The notes beneath the pieces are model-generated. The model did not search any database, had not been told where the DNA came from, and saw only the letters and a list, made by a program, of their open reading frames with translations. A stretch of DNA of 64,000 nt from Paenibacillus roseus (GTDB lineage: Bacteria; Bacillota; Bacilli; Paenibacillales; Paenibacillaceae): the NCBI RefSeq assembly GCF_016424485.1, contig NZ_JAELUP010000103.1, forward strand, positions 372,001-436,000. Direction: 5' to 3'. Numbering within the stretch: the first letter of the stretch is position 1; each line of letters opens with the position of its first letter. Position numbers and translations under genes: made by a program. Below, one piece after another: positions 25,565 through 33,946 of this stretch.

Positions 25565-26439
25565 ATCGTCGCCGTTTCGCCGCGCAGGACGGAAGGAGCG
25601 ATATGGCGATGCTTTTTATAAGTACGGCTGAAATAATAAATATCGTTGAAGCCTGTAGCAGCGGCTACCTCGGAGACAGTCAGCTTGCTGTTGCGAAGCA
25701 GATCATCTGCTTTATCGAGTCGGGCGGCGGTAATATACTCCGTGATCGTGCGTCCGCTCAGTTCCTTGAACAGACGGCTGAAGTGAAAGCGGCTCAAGCC
25801 TGCAATTTCCGCCAGAAGCTCTACTGACAGCTCGGATTGGTAATTGTCCTCAATATATTGGAAGACTGGGGCAAAGCGCTCGACATTTTTGATGCGCTCG
25901 GCGTATTCATTGCGACTCAGGACGGAATTCAGATGATTTCTTACGAGAAGGGTCAGCAGCTGATACAGCCCGGATTTGATCGCCAGTTCGTAACCGAATT
26001 CGCGGTGGTTCAGCTCATCTACGATAGCGAGCACGCTGGAGAAGGCCAACGGGTCGTTTTTGACATGGTTGTGCAGCAGCAGCCGGTTCTGGGTAATCGG
26101 GGTGATGAACTTCGTCTCGGCTGCTCCAGCGAAGTGACTGTACAGCAGGGAAATATCGACGATGAGCGCATAGTAGTTCACATCTGTCGAGAGGCTGACA
26201 CCGTAATGCAGCTCATTGCTGTTGACCACAATCAGCTCTCCGGCCTTAGCGGCAATCGGCTTGGAGCCGCATTCAATAAGGGCTTCACCGGAAACAAAAT
26301 AGAGAAACTCGAGATGTTCATGCCAGTGATGGCGGAACAAAACCTCCCCTTGATGCTCAAAGTGGTTGTGGTGGACCTTGACCGGAAAATGCGGGTCAGG
26401 CATATCCATAGGCTCACGCAAGGACTCATCGGATTCCAA
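25555..26439 (-). CDS. AraC family transcriptional regulator with cupin domain
   Basis: 294 residues with an N-terminal cupin sensor domain (H-W-H-E-H-L-E-F near residue 38) and a C-terminal AraC helix-turn-helix pair (about residues 190-290, containing L-A-E-I-A-G-L-S-R-F-H-F-S-R-L-F). Starts at TTG 26439 after AAGGAGG. Transcribed divergently from the oxidoreductase gene at 26592, so a local role in controlling the sugar-catabolic genes is likely. Confidence 0.88.
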   Translation of the reverse strand: MESDESLREPMDMPDPHFPVKVHHNHFEHQGEVLFRHHWHEHLEFLYFVSGEALIECGSKPIAAKAGELIVVNSNELHYGVSLSTDVNYYALIVDISLLYSHFAGAAETKFITPITQNRLLLHNHVKNDPLAFSSVLAIVDELNHREFGYELAIKSGLYQLLTLLVRNHLNSVLSRNEYAERIKNVERFAPVFQYIEDNYQSELSVELLAEIAGLSRFHFSRLFKELSGRTITEYITAARLDKADDLLRNSKLTVSEVAAATGFNDIYYFSRTYKKHRHIAPSVLRGETATIQK

Positions 26440-26591
26440 CTCTCATTTCCTCCTTTGTCAGCACAATTGTACAAATGAACCGCATGGCTTTTCATGGATT
26501 ATTCGTGTGATTTCATTATAATACGAAATAATACGAAAGTATGTATACAAGTTGGACAAAAAAACGGAGCATTCACAAAGGAGAGGCTACC

Positions 26592-27650
26592 ATGCAACCT
26601 GTACAAATTGGCGTGATCGGAACAGGCTCCATCTCATCTTTTCATATGGACGCTTACCAGAGCAATCCGAAGACGGAAATTTATGCGGTCTGTGATCTGA
26701 ACGAGGAACGCGCGCAAAGGGCAGCAGAGGAATACGGCGCATCGAAGGTGTATACCAATTACCTTGATTTGCTCGCCGATCCGGTTGTTCAGGCGGTCAG
26801 CATCTGTACATGGAATAATACGCATGCCCAAATCAGCATTGCCGCGCTGGAGGCAGGCAAGCATGTGCTTGTAGAGAAGCCGCTTTGCCGCACAGTTGAA
26901 GAAGCATTGGAGGTGCAGGAGGCGGTAAAAGCTTCCAACAAGCTGCTTCAAGTCGGCTTTGTGCGTCGCTACGATACGAATGCGCAACTGTTGCGCTCGT
27001 TGGCGGACCAGGGTGAATTTGGGGATATCTATTATGCCAAAGCGACGACAATACGAAGACTCGGCAACCCGGGAGGATGGTTCTCGGACATCGAACGATC
27101 CGGCGGCGGCCCGCTGATCGATATCGGGGTTCATGTGATTGACCTGTGCTGGTATATGATGGGACGGCCCAAGCCGGTATCGGTTAGTGCCAATACGTAT
27201 AAGAAGCTCGGCAACCGCTCCAATGTAAAGTATTTGTCTTTTTATAAAGCGGCGGATTATGATGGCAGTTCCAACACTGTAGAAGATATGGCCAATGCTC
27301 TGATCCGATTCGAGAACGGGGCTTCGCTCCTCGTCGATGTCAGCTTTACGCTGCATGCCAAGGAGAATGAAGGAAGCGTTAAGCTCTATGGGGACAAAGG
27401 CGGTTTTGAAATTGATCCGGAAACGGTCATTGTCACCGAGCAGCATGATACGATCCTCAATATTTATCCGCAAACGGATCATAAGGGCTTCGATTTCGAA
27501 GGCGCTTTCAGAAATGAAATCGACCACTTTGCCGATTGCATACTGAACGGCCAAACACCGATCAGTCCGGTTGAGGATGGCGTCGAGATTATGAAAATAT
27601 TAGTCGGCATCTATGAATCGGCAGCCAGGGGAGAAGAGGTTAAGCTATGA
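26592..27650 (+). CDS. Gfo/Idh/MocA family oxidoreductase
   Basis: NAD(P)-dependent sugar or inositol oxidoreductase, about 352 residues. N-terminal Rossmann fold with G-T-G-S-I-S, then E-K-P-L-C (family E-K-P), and C-terminal motif G-G-P-L-I-D-I-G-V-H-V-I-D-L. ATG 26592 follows AAAGGAGAGG; the reading frame extends upstream but without support. The gene overlaps the next isomerase by 4 bases. The three enzymes downstream of the importer form a small catabolic set for the imported sugar; the substrate is not evident. Confidence 0.88.
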   Translation: MQPVQIGVIGTGSISSFHMDAYQSNPKTEIYAVCDLNEERAQRAAEEYGASKVYTNYLDLLADPVVQAVSICTWNNTHAQISIAALEAGKHVLVEKPLCRTVEEALEVQEAVKASNKLLQVGFVRRYDTNAQLLRSLADQGEFGDIYYAKATTIRRLGNPGGWFSDIERSGGGPLIDIGVHVIDLCWYMMGRPKPVSVSANTYKKLGNRSNVKYLSFYKAADYDGSSNTVEDMANALIRFENGASLLVDVSFTLHAKENEGSVKLYGDKGGFEIDPETVIVTEQHDTILNIYPQTDHKGFDFEGAFRNEIDHFADCILNGQTPISPVEDGVEIMKILVGIYESAARGEEVKL

Positions 27651-28504
27651 AGCTGGGAATAAGCACGTACAGCCTGTACAAGGCGCTATCAACCGGTGAG
27701 ATGAACGTTGAAGACGTTCTGTCTTATATTGCCGAGATTGGAGCGGAACATGTAGAAATTGTGCCGCTTGGCTTTACGCTGACCGATAACGATGAATTGA
27801 TTCAGTCGATCAAGAAGCAGGCAGCAGAGAAAGGTCTGGAGCTGTCCAACTATGCGGTGGGCGCCAATTTCGTCGGGCTTGAAGGGGAGGCCTATCAGGC
27901 GGAAATCGAGAAGGTGAAGCGCGATGTCGATGTCGCAGCAGCGCTTGGAATCAAGCGCATACGGCATGATGTCGCCTGGACAGAGAATACCTCAATTGGA
28001 CATTTCCTCGAGCAGTTGCCGCAGTTGGCAGCGGCTTGCCGCGAGATTGCAGATTACGCTGCGCCGCTTGGCATTACGACAAGTGTTGAGAATCATGGCT
28101 ACTTCGTCCAGCATAGCGACCGGGTGCAGGCGCTGGTAAGGGCAGTGGACCGCGATAACTTCAGGACGACGCTCGATGTCGGCAACTTCCTGTGCGCAGA
28201 TGAGAATCCGGTGGCGGCTGTGGCCAACAATATCAGCTTGGCGTCGATGGTTCATGTGAAGGACTTTTACTATCGTCCGTCCCATCGCAATCCGGGCGAA
28301 GGCTGGTTCCCTACTGGGAGCGGCAACTGGTTGCGCGGCGCCATCGTCGGACACGGGGATATCGACATTCCGGCTGTACTCCGTACAGTCAAGGCGGGCG
28401 GCTATGACGGCTACATCTCCATTGAATTTGAGGGCTTGGAAGACTGCAAGGTCGCAACGAAGCTTGGCTTTGATTATGTGAAGCGGGTATGGGCGGAAGT
28501 ATAG
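27647..28504 (+). CDS. Sugar phosphate isomerase/epimerase (AP endonuclease 2-type TIM barrel)
   Basis: 285-residue xylose-isomerase-like TIM barrel (IolE/IolI type). Metal-site candidates are E-N-H-G near residue 147, D-V-G-N near residue 180, the H in M-V-H-V-K-D and E-F-E-G near the end. Starts at ATG overlapping the stop of the oxidoreductase gene. Probably acts on the keto or aldo sugar made by that enzyme. Confidence 0.85.
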   Translation: MKLGISTYSLYKALSTGEMNVEDVLSYIAEIGAEHVEIVPLGFTLTDNDELIQSIKKQAAEKGLELSNYAVGANFVGLEGEAYQAEIEKVKRDVDVAAALGIKRIRHDVAWTENTSIGHFLEQLPQLAAACREIADYAAPLGITTSVENHGYFVQHSDRVQALVRAVDRDNFRTTLDVGNFLCADENPVAAVANNISLASMVHVKDFYYRPSHRNPGEGWFPTGSGNWLRGAIVGHGDIDIPAVLRTVKAGGYDGYISIEFEGLEDCKVATKLGFDYVKRVWAEV

Positions 28505-28582
28505 CGTGCTTTTCTACTCATCAGTTATTCATTCAATTTATACTAGCAACATGGGTTTACATTGGGAAGGGAGCAAACGGTG

Positions 28583-29473
28583 ATGAGCGTACCTGTAATT
28601 ACGAATAAAATCGGTGTTATTGTAGACAGCTTTCAGGTGGGAGTTAAAGAGGGGCTGCAGAAGGCGCAGAAGGTTGGGGCAGACGGGGTGCAAATCTATG
28701 CGGTCCAGGGCGAGTTGGACCCTGCGGGCTTATCCGCGGGCGCGCGAAAGGAGTGGCGCGACTATATCGCATCTCTTGGCCTTGAAATTTCTGCTTTGGT
28801 TGGAGATTTGGGGGGCCATGGCTTCCAGGACCCGTCGCAAAATCGGGCCAAGATCGACAAGTCCAAGCGCATCATGGAGCTTGGGATGGAGCTTGGGACG
28901 AACATCATTACGACTCATATCGGGATTATTCCCGATGATCCGAACAGCAAAATTTATGAGGCGATGCATTATGCTTGTGAGGAATTGAGCCGTTTTGCAA
29001 GCGATATGAACGCCTATTTTGCGATTGAGACCGGACCGGAGACCGCGGCGCATTTGAAAACCTTCCTGGACAGTCTCGGCTCGAAAGGGGTGTCCGTGAA
29101 CTTCGACCCTGCGAATATGGTTATGGTGACGGGGGATGATCCTGTACAGGGCGTGTACGCCCTGAAGGATTATATTGTTCATACCCACGCCAAGGATGGC
29201 GTTAAGCTTGGCCATATTGATCCGCGTGATGTGTACGGCTTCTATGGCTACGAGGTGGAGCTCGATCATGAGAAGATTGCAGCCATGGCGGAGACAGGCG
29301 CGGCTTTCCGTGAGGTGCCGCTGGGCGAAGGCGGCGTTGACTGGCCGGCCTATTTGCAGGCGCTGAATGATATCGGATACAAGGGCTATCTGACCATTGA
29401 GCGCGAGGTCGGTACGAGCCCTGAGGCGGATATCGGACTGGCAGTAAAGTTTTTGCAGCAGTTTAGAGGGTAG
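28583..29473 (+). CDS. Second sugar phosphate isomerase/epimerase family protein
   Basis: About 296 residues, same TIM-barrel family as the previous gene but clearly different in sequence. Metal-site candidates are E-T-G-P-E-T near residue 150, the D-P-A-N motif and H-T-H-A-K-D, and E-R-E-V at the end. ATG 28583 with GGGAAGGGA 10 bases before is preferred to TTG 28562. It is 78 bases after the preceding isomerase. Confidence 0.85.
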   Translation: MSVPVITNKIGVIVDSFQVGVKEGLQKAQKVGADGVQIYAVQGELDPAGLSAGARKEWRDYIASLGLEISALVGDLGGHGFQDPSQNRAKIDKSKRIMELGMELGTNIITTHIGIIPDDPNSKIYEAMHYACEELSRFASDMNAYFAIETGPETAAHLKTFLDSLGSKGVSVNFDPANMVMVTGDDPVQGVYALKDYIVHTHAKDGVKLGHIDPRDVYGFYGYEVELDHEKIAAMAETGAAFREVPLGEGGVDWPAYLQALNDIGYKGYLTIEREVGTSPEADIGLAVKFLQQFRG

Positions 29474-29502
29474 ATGTTCTTTTCGGAAAGAAAGTCTTTC
29501 AC

Positions 29503-29552
29503 AAAAGACGCTTCCAAAAACACTGAATCTGGTGTGGGGGCGTCTTTTGCGT
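29503..29552 (+). terminator. Terminator after the sugar-catabolic genes
   Basis: AAAAGACGC at 29503-29511 pairs with GCGTCTTTT at 29540-29548, with a partly paired central part and a short T tract at the end. Confidence 0.65.
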
Positions 29553-29621
29553 GTACGGGATTTTCAATACAGAAATTCCTAGTCTAGCTAGCACTTTTTC
29601 ATAAAACACGTAGTACAAACC

Positions 29622-29656
29622 AGTCTCTTCAATTGAAAATAGAGACTTGTTTTTTT
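29622..29656 (+). terminator. Second terminator before the convergent gene
   Basis: AGTCTCT pairs with AGAGACT across a 12-nt loop and is followed by a run of T. The T run is on the + strand, so it acts on transcripts coming from the left. It overlaps the end of the minus-strand gene at 29655. Confidence 0.65.
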
Positions 29657-30023
29657 ACAGAATCATACCCATTTCCCGTAAGCGCCCCTTAATAGCTTCG
29701 AGCTTTCTCGATCTCTCATAGGCATCAAGGCTAATCAGGTATTCAGGATGTTCCGAAATTCTCTCAAGAAAATCAAAAAGCAGCAGCTGACACGTAATTC
29801 CGAAATTCCGAATGCTTCCCAATTCTTTCCAGGTGGTGTTCAATAAATCCTCAATCGTAAGATAACGCCGCCTGCGAAGGGCGCCAATCATGAGGGATAC
29901 TGTTTTTTTATTGTCATCGGAGTAGGCGGCTCGTCTGAGTTCATTAATATTTAGCGTTAGAATCGGCTCTTTAACAGGAAAATAGTACTTTAGTTGTGTT
30001 TTTGGGTCGATTTGATGTCGCAT
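29655..30023 (-). CDS. Small protein with RNA-polymerase alpha C-terminal-like domain
   Basis: 122 residues, GAGGTG site before the ATG. The central part (about residues 45-80: L-R-R-R-R-Y-L-T-I-E-D-L-L-N-T-T followed by W-K-E-L-G-S-I-R-N-F-G) resembles the helix-hairpin-helix unit of the RNA polymerase alpha C-terminal domain (I-N-T-V-E-D-L ... V-R-N-L-G). The rest of alpha is absent. It may bind DNA or polymerase as a small regulator, or be an unrelated helix-hairpin-helix protein. Confidence 0.6.
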   Translation of the reverse strand: MRHQIDPKTQLKYYFPVKEPILTLNINELRRAAYSDDNKKTVSLMIGALRRRRYLTIEDLLNTTWKELGSIRNFGITCQLLLFDFLERISEHPEYLISLDAYERSRKLEAIKGRLREMGMIL

Positions 30024-30312
30024 GTATTCACCTCAGAGAATATAGATGTTGTTATCATATCAAACAAATCTATACAAGCTCTGAACGTATGCTTACTTTG
30101 AATTGAATTTTCTCTCAAATATACACGAATTGAATAAACAGGACTAAAGTCACTTTTTTCGATTGACTCTTAAATCTTTATCATAGAATGAATGGTATCA
30201 CTTTAACAGTGATCGGAAGAACCCCTTGTCCCGCAATGTTCCCTCACTCGCTAGAGGCAAGGGGTCCTTTGGGTTTGGAGTGTTAATTCTGCATAAAAAA
30301 TATAGGAAAGTA
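30024..30312. other. Non-coding region before tRNA-Val
   Basis: About 290 bases without a gene. Holds a 19-nt repeat with a hairpin (30205-30265), listed separately. A TTGACT at about 30164 with TAGAAT 15 bases later is a weak possible promoter for it. Confidence 0.5.
30205..30265 (+). repeat. Short repeat with hairpin, copy 1
   Basis: Bases 30205-30223 match 30792-30810 in 18 of 19 positions (AACAGTGATCGGAAGAACC against AACAGCGATCGGAAGAACC). Directly after it ACCCCTTG (30221-30228) pairs with CAAGGGGT (30258-30265), enclosing a smaller CCTC/GAGG stem. It looks like a partial or diverged copy of a structured intergenic element. Confidence 0.5.
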
Positions 30313-30341
30313 TTGACTCTGAATTAAATTGTTGATATAGT
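30313..30341 (+). promoter_or_regulatory. Promoter of tRNA-Val
   Basis: TTGACT (30313-30318), a 17-base spacer, then TATAGT (30336-30341). Both hexamers are close to the sigma-A consensus. The tRNA begins 19 bases after the -10 box. Confidence 0.8.
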
Positions 30342-30359
30342 ATTAATTGTTGTTAACAC

Positions 30360-30432
30360 GATCTGTTAGCTCAGCTGGGAGAGCACCATCTTGACAGGGT
30401 GGGGGTCAGTGGTTCGAGCCCACTACAGATCA
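30360..30432 (+). tRNA. tRNA-Val (anticodon GAC)
   Basis: Complete cloverleaf: acceptor stem GATCTGT/ACAGATC, D-stem GCTC/GAGC with A-G-C-T-G-G-G-A loop, anticodon stem CCATC/GGTGG with loop TTGACAG (anticodon GAC), five-base variable loop and T-arm with TTCGAGC. The discriminator base is A at 30432; CCA is not encoded. It stands alone, not in a tRNA cluster, with its own promoter and terminator. Confidence 0.93.
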
Positions 30433-30440
30433 TTGAAGAA

Positions 30441-30468
30441 AACCCTTGAGAAATCAAGGGTTTTTTGC
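30441..30468 (+). terminator. Terminator of tRNA-Val
   Basis: AACCCTTGA (30441-30449) and TCAAGGGTT (30454-30462) with a GAAA loop, then a T tract. Confidence 0.85.
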
Positions 30469-30982
30469 TGTTTAATTGTTTATTTCAAGTACAATCTTAC
30501 CTCATTCGTTGTTGAGGCCTGCGGGCACCATATTGCTTTTATATAAAGTAAAGATGAACTTAAAAATCTACATATTCTTTATATCCCGAACTGGTGCGAA
30601 TGTGAAGCTCCCATGAATTTCCCGGGTCCTACATTCATCCGATATTTTCCTTTTTCGTTGTCTACATACTTTGAATTAAAGAAATGAAAGCGGGGTAGCC
30701 GAAGTGTGAAAGGATTCTGGAGAAGCGAAGCGTTCGCCTTTGTTCCCGGATTTCCTCATTCATTTACTGTTTATTCAAGAAAACCGGGAACAACAGCGAT
30801 CGGAAGAACCTTTCACACGCAGGCCTTGCCTCACATTCATTCATTTAAATGATATAGCTTCTATAGGATTGCATTATATTTTCTCGCTTGGAGCCAAATA
30901 TTTTACTAAATCTATCAACTTTATTCATTCCGATTCGTCTAATATAGTGTAACAACAATTAAGGCGATTTCGGGAGGGAAAC
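30469..30982. other. Non-coding region with structured repeat
   Basis: About 510 bases with no gene. Contains the nested-hairpin element 30704-30818, listed separately. A 70-codon frame (30740-30952) running through it was rejected. A TATAGT-like -10 at about 30942 could serve the gene at 30983, without a clear -35. Confidence 0.5.
30704..30818. repeat. Structured intergenic element with nested 10-bp stems
   Basis: Outer perfect 10-bp stem: 30704-30713 (GTGTGAAAGG) with 30809-30818. Inner perfect 10-bp stem: 30740-30749 (TTGTTCCCGG) with 30784-30793. Between the left arms is a small hairpin, GCGAA/TTCGC around GCG (30725-30737). The right part carries the 19-nt repeat shared with 30205-30223. 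The outer palindrome suggests a mobile-repeat (MITE/REP-like) unit or a structured RNA. Confidence 0.6.
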
Positions 30983-31612
30983 ATGATGAAAATTTACCAA
31001 CCGCTTAGAAAATCTGCCCGTATTGCATTGCTTCTATCAGTTGCCGCTTTGGGTGTTGCAGGCATTACGAGTGGGATTGCCCAGGTGAATGCCGCATCTG
31101 TTAGCAAGATGACAACCATCAGCAAGTCGACTGCAAAAGACACAGACGAGTCCCAAGCTTTGCAGACTTTGAACAGTTTTTATAAACCGGCGTTAAAAGG
31201 TCAGTTCCCTGGGGGTGTGAGCGGCTTGACCGTTGGGGTGAGCACCCGCAAGGACGTGGAAAAGAAAATCGGTGAACCGGATTCACCCAGCAAGAATGCC
31301 AATGATTTTGATGTTTACACTGCGAATATGGGGCATCCGGGTTATGCGGTTTCTTATAAAGAGAAAGAGAACAAAATCCATGAGCTGCGTTACTTTGGCA
31401 CCAATGTAGAGCGGCAGACGAACATTGGCGGCATTACTGAGAAAATGCTGAAGCAGCACTGGGGGAAACCGGATAAGACCAAAAGCTTCAAAACCGGCAA
31501 ACAATCGCAGATCAAATGGAGCTACAATCGCGGGGACTATGTGCTTGAATTTATTTTCAATGACGCTGCTCATTTGGATCATATCAATCTGGTGAAAAAA
31601 GCGGCGAAATAA
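30983..31612 (+). CDS. Secreted YjgB / DUF4309 family protein
   Basis: 209 residues with a signal peptide (basic N terminus, hydrophobic stretch, likely cleavage after V-N-A-A). The mature part fits DUF4309: S-F-Y-K-P-A-L-K-G-Q-F-P, then G-V-S-T-R-K-D-V-E-K-K-I-G-E-P, Y-F-G and a second half with the W-G-K-P-D repeat pattern. B. subtilis YjgB is of this type; function unknown. RBS GGGAGG lies before the ATG pair at 30983/30986. Confidence 0.82.
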   Translation: MMKIYQPLRKSARIALLLSVAALGVAGITSGIAQVNAASVSKMTTISKSTAKDTDESQALQTLNSFYKPALKGQFPGGVSGLTVGVSTRKDVEKKIGEPDSPSKNANDFDVYTANMGHPGYAVSYKEKENKIHELRYFGTNVERQTNIGGITEKMLKQHWGKPDKTKSFKTGKQSQIKWSYNRGDYVLEFIFNDAAHLDHINLVKKAAK

Positions 31613-31676
31613 TCCCGCATGAGCGATGATAATAACAGTTAGCGACAGACAATAACAGTTAAGGTAGAAAAAACAA

Positions 31677-31716
31677 ACAGGCGGGCTTCCTCCAAGAAGC
31701 GCCGCCTGTATTTTGT
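31677..31716 (+). terminator. Terminator after the DUF4309 gene
   Basis: ACAGGCGG (31677-31684) pairs with CCGCCTGT (31702-31709), with an inner GCTTC/GAAGC stem and a TATTTT tail. In the opposite direction the stem would also end the small minus-strand gene at 31775. Confidence 0.7.
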
Positions 31717-31774
31717 TGGATGTAAGTTGCCGCACGGATGCTTTATTTCCGCTTCACATGAACATGTGAAGACA

Positions 31775-31960
31775 TTACCCGTTAGGAATATCGCATTTGT
31801 TCTTGATAAAATGGATCAGATTATGCAGACGGTTTGCCTCTTCCTGCTGCTCCGGTGTCAGCTTCCCGCCAGCAGGAAGCTGATTTAGCAAAAGCTGAAG
31901 CTCATGCAAATCCTCGGATGCATTGGCGCAATTATAATTGCTCTCCAGTCGTTCAGTCAT
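31775..31960 (-). CDS. Small hypothetical protein
   Basis: 61 residues with an excellent GAGGAGG site before the ATG. Mainly helical, with L-N-Q-L-P-A-G-G-K-L-T-P-E-Q-Q-E-E-A-N and two Cys (residues 11 and 56). No family recognised. Confidence 0.65.
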   Translation of the reverse strand: MTERLESNYNCANASEDLHELQLLLNQLPAGGKLTPEQQEEANRLHNLIHFIKNKCDIPNG

Positions 31961-32134
31961 CGGTGTTCCTCCTCGAACTTGGGCCTGGGTTGGAATTCAT
32001 AGTATAAGCATTTGTATCAAAACTATACTGTTATACAGCCAGACCCATGTGCCAGAATTGAGGTTTGAGAAAAGTTTTCGGCGGCCATAATACTCCATAT
32101 GCAGGAAATTATGTCGAACAGGAGTGCGTGCAAG

Positions 32135-32392
32135 ATGTGGAAGCCTTTGGTACTGCTGCTTGCTGTTTTGTCTCTGGAAGGCTGCGCCAGTTTTTCATTT
32201 TCTCTCTTTCGGATGACGGATGCATCCCCGGCTGAACCAGCTTTTGTGATCCAGGATGTGTATGGAAGACCATCGGTTACCAGTGATGTATATACACGGG
32301 CAGGAATAGTGGAGCCGCTCCCCCGTCAGTCATTTGGCAGATCGTCAATTGAGCCTTATCGTCCCGGCGGGGGATTGCGTACACAGCCGTAA
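32135..32392 (+). CDS. Small lipoprotein, function unknown
   Basis: About 85 residues. M-W-K-P-L-V-L-L-L-A-V-L-S-L-E-G-C gives a compact lipoprotein signal with lipobox L-E-G-C. ATG 32135 is chosen because AGGAG (32120-32124) lies 10 bases before it and the resulting n-region is short; an upstream ATG (32099 or 32111) would add residues not typical of a signal. The rest is Pro/Ser/Arg-rich with no known domain. Confidence 0.6.
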   Translation: MWKPLVLLLAVLSLEGCASFSFSLFRMTDASPAEPAFVIQDVYGRPSVTSDVYTRAGIVEPLPRQSFGRSSIEPYRPGGGLRTQP

Positions 32393-32529
32393 TACTTTAG
32401 ACAGCTTGATAAGCCGCATGTATGGTTTCATACAAAATGTTCCATACTAAGCGTGCAAACTATCCGGATGACCGATCAGGTCATTCGGAAGACATGTCAG
32501 AAGACAACAGGAAAGCGAGGATAACAACC

Positions 32530-33024
32530 ATGACGAACAATGCTCCGAACAGCAGCCCGGGCAATAGCCTGAACAACGGCCAAACCCAAAACTTCAATTC
32601 GAACCAATCCAGCGAAACGAGCAATTTCAATAACAACGCAGACAACGAGGCCGTCCAAAATGCAAATGCAGTGACCAATGCCGGGGTGAATATCAACTCC
32701 AGTGTCAATACTAATGTAGCGGATGATGCCAATCTTGGCTTCAATAACCAATCTACCTCCAATGCCGATTTGGCTGCAAATGCGAATCAAAGTCTGGACC
32801 AGCGTGAGCGATTCGTTGCCGTACAAAAGAACGGTGACGGAGACCTAACCGCCTTTCAAACCTCAAACGGCCGCGTGTTGCAGTATCAGGAAGCGTTGCA
32901 AGAAGTACAGGCTGGACGCATTGCGGGCGTGAACAGCTTCAAAGGAAGAGACGGCGAATTCTACATTCGCGGTGACGCAGACGGAGATCCAACGAACAAT
33001 CTGGACCAACTCCCGCGCTTCTGA
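32530..33024 (+). CDS. Asn-rich protein with C-terminal DUF3892-like domain
   Basis: About 164 residues. Residues 1-95 are extremely rich in Asn, Ser and Ala (for example N-F-N-S-N-Q-S-S and N-A-N-A-V-T-N-A). Residues 97-164 resemble DUF3892 (F-V-A-V-Q-K-N-G-D-G-D, then G-R-V-L-Q-Y-Q-E-A, G-V-N-S-F-K-G-R-D-G and Y-I-R-G-D-A-D-G-D-P). ATG 32530 with GCGAGG before is preferred to the frame's far upstream ATG. Confidence 0.72.
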   Translation: MTNNAPNSSPGNSLNNGQTQNFNSNQSSETSNFNNNADNEAVQNANAVTNAGVNINSSVNTNVADDANLGFNNQSTSNADLAANANQSLDQRERFVAVQKNGDGDLTAFQTSNGRVLQYQEALQEVQAGRIAGVNSFKGRDGEFYIRGDADGDPTNNLDQLPRF

Positions 33025-33055
33025 TCACTTGCCAGTCTCGATTGCAAGTCACAAA

Positions 33056-33122
33056 TAAGCCACCCTGTCGCCTGAACTGGACGTAACCCGTCCTCCAGGA
33101 ACGATAAAGGTGGCTTGTTTTT
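33056..33122 (+). terminator. Terminator between DUF3892 gene and MBL gene
   Basis: AAGCCACC (33057-33064) pairs with GGTGGCTT (33109-33116), followed by GTTTTTCT. The long loop contains further short complementary parts. Confidence 0.65.
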
Positions 33123-33178
33123 CTGCACAAAAACCAGCTCCTGACCGCCAACATTGTGGCAAAGGGCGGCAAAGTCAT

Positions 33179-33946
33179 TTACGCTTCGTTGAATTCGACA
33201 TTCAATTTTGAAAGCTCGGTATCATCATACAGCCGCTGCTGCTCGATGAAACGCATTTGCCCCGTTTTTCCGATATATTCAGGTTGATTGTCCGCATAAT
33301 GCATTAGCCAGAGACGTTGCTGGATGAACTCCGGCAAGGTCACCAAATCATCGAGGCAGGCATGAACCGCGCCAGGATTAATAAATTGGCAATCATGGAG
33401 AATGGTATCGCAGCCGCGTTGGTCCACAAGACTGTGCAGAAGCTCAGGATTGAAGCGCATATCGGCGCTGTAGAACAGGTGCCGATTCAAATAAAGCGAG
33501 AAGCTGGCTTTGTTTGGAATATGCGGCGTTTCTATAATTTCTACACATAGGCCCGGTGCAAGCTCGTATTCGTGCCCTTCCTCCATCAACCGAACATCAA
33601 AATAATCCTCCAGCGTATGTCCTTCATCTTGTGACAGCCCGCCTTTCAGCGCATTTTCCCAAAGAGGAACCGCCAACACTTCAGGCACATAGAGAAGCGG
33701 TTTGCGTTGATACTGGAATTTCATTCGAAACGCAATTTCCTCAAGCCCTCCCACATGATCAGCATGAATATGAGTAACCAGCAGTGCATGAATCTCATCG
33801 GGAGATTTTCCTAATGAATGCAAGGCAGCTGGGGCCGTAATGCCGCAATCCACCAGTAGTGTATAACCATTTGCATAGACTAATGCATTGTTGTTGTAAA
33901 AGGTTTTGGCAAAAGCACTCCCAGTACCGAGCATTTGAAGTTTCAA
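33179..33946 (-). CDS. MBL-fold metallo-hydrolase (RNase Z-like)
   Basis: 255-residue metallo-beta-lactamase fold protein. Metal motif T-H-I-H-A-D-H-V-G-G near residue 60, then Y-S-A-D and H-D-C-Q near residues 165 and 190, and final L-M-H-Y. The N-terminal L-G-T-G-S-A-F is typical of the RNase Z/YhfI side of the family. Start at TTG 33946 (ATG at residue 5 is an alternative). Substrate unknown. Confidence 0.85.
   Translation of the reverse strand: MKLQMLGTGSAFAKTFYNNNALVYANGYTLLVDCGITAPAALHSLGKSPDEIHALLVTHIHADHVGGLEEIAFRMKFQYQRKPLLYVPEVLAVPLWENALKGGLSQDEGHTLEDYFDVRLMEEGHEYELAPGLCVEIIETPHIPNKASFSLYLNRHLFYSADMRFNPELLHSLVDQRGCDTILHDCQFINPGAVHACLDDLVTLPEFIQQRLWLMHYADNQPEYIGKTGQMRFIEQQRLYDDTELSKLNVEFNEA

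Noticed and set aside
26634..27554. 306-codon frame on the minus strand
   Set aside because: Opposite the well-supported Gfo/Idh/MocA gene and without protein motifs.
30740..30952. 70-codon frame in the structured intergenic element
   Set aside because: Runs through the stems of the repeat, has no ribosome binding site and no protein-like composition.
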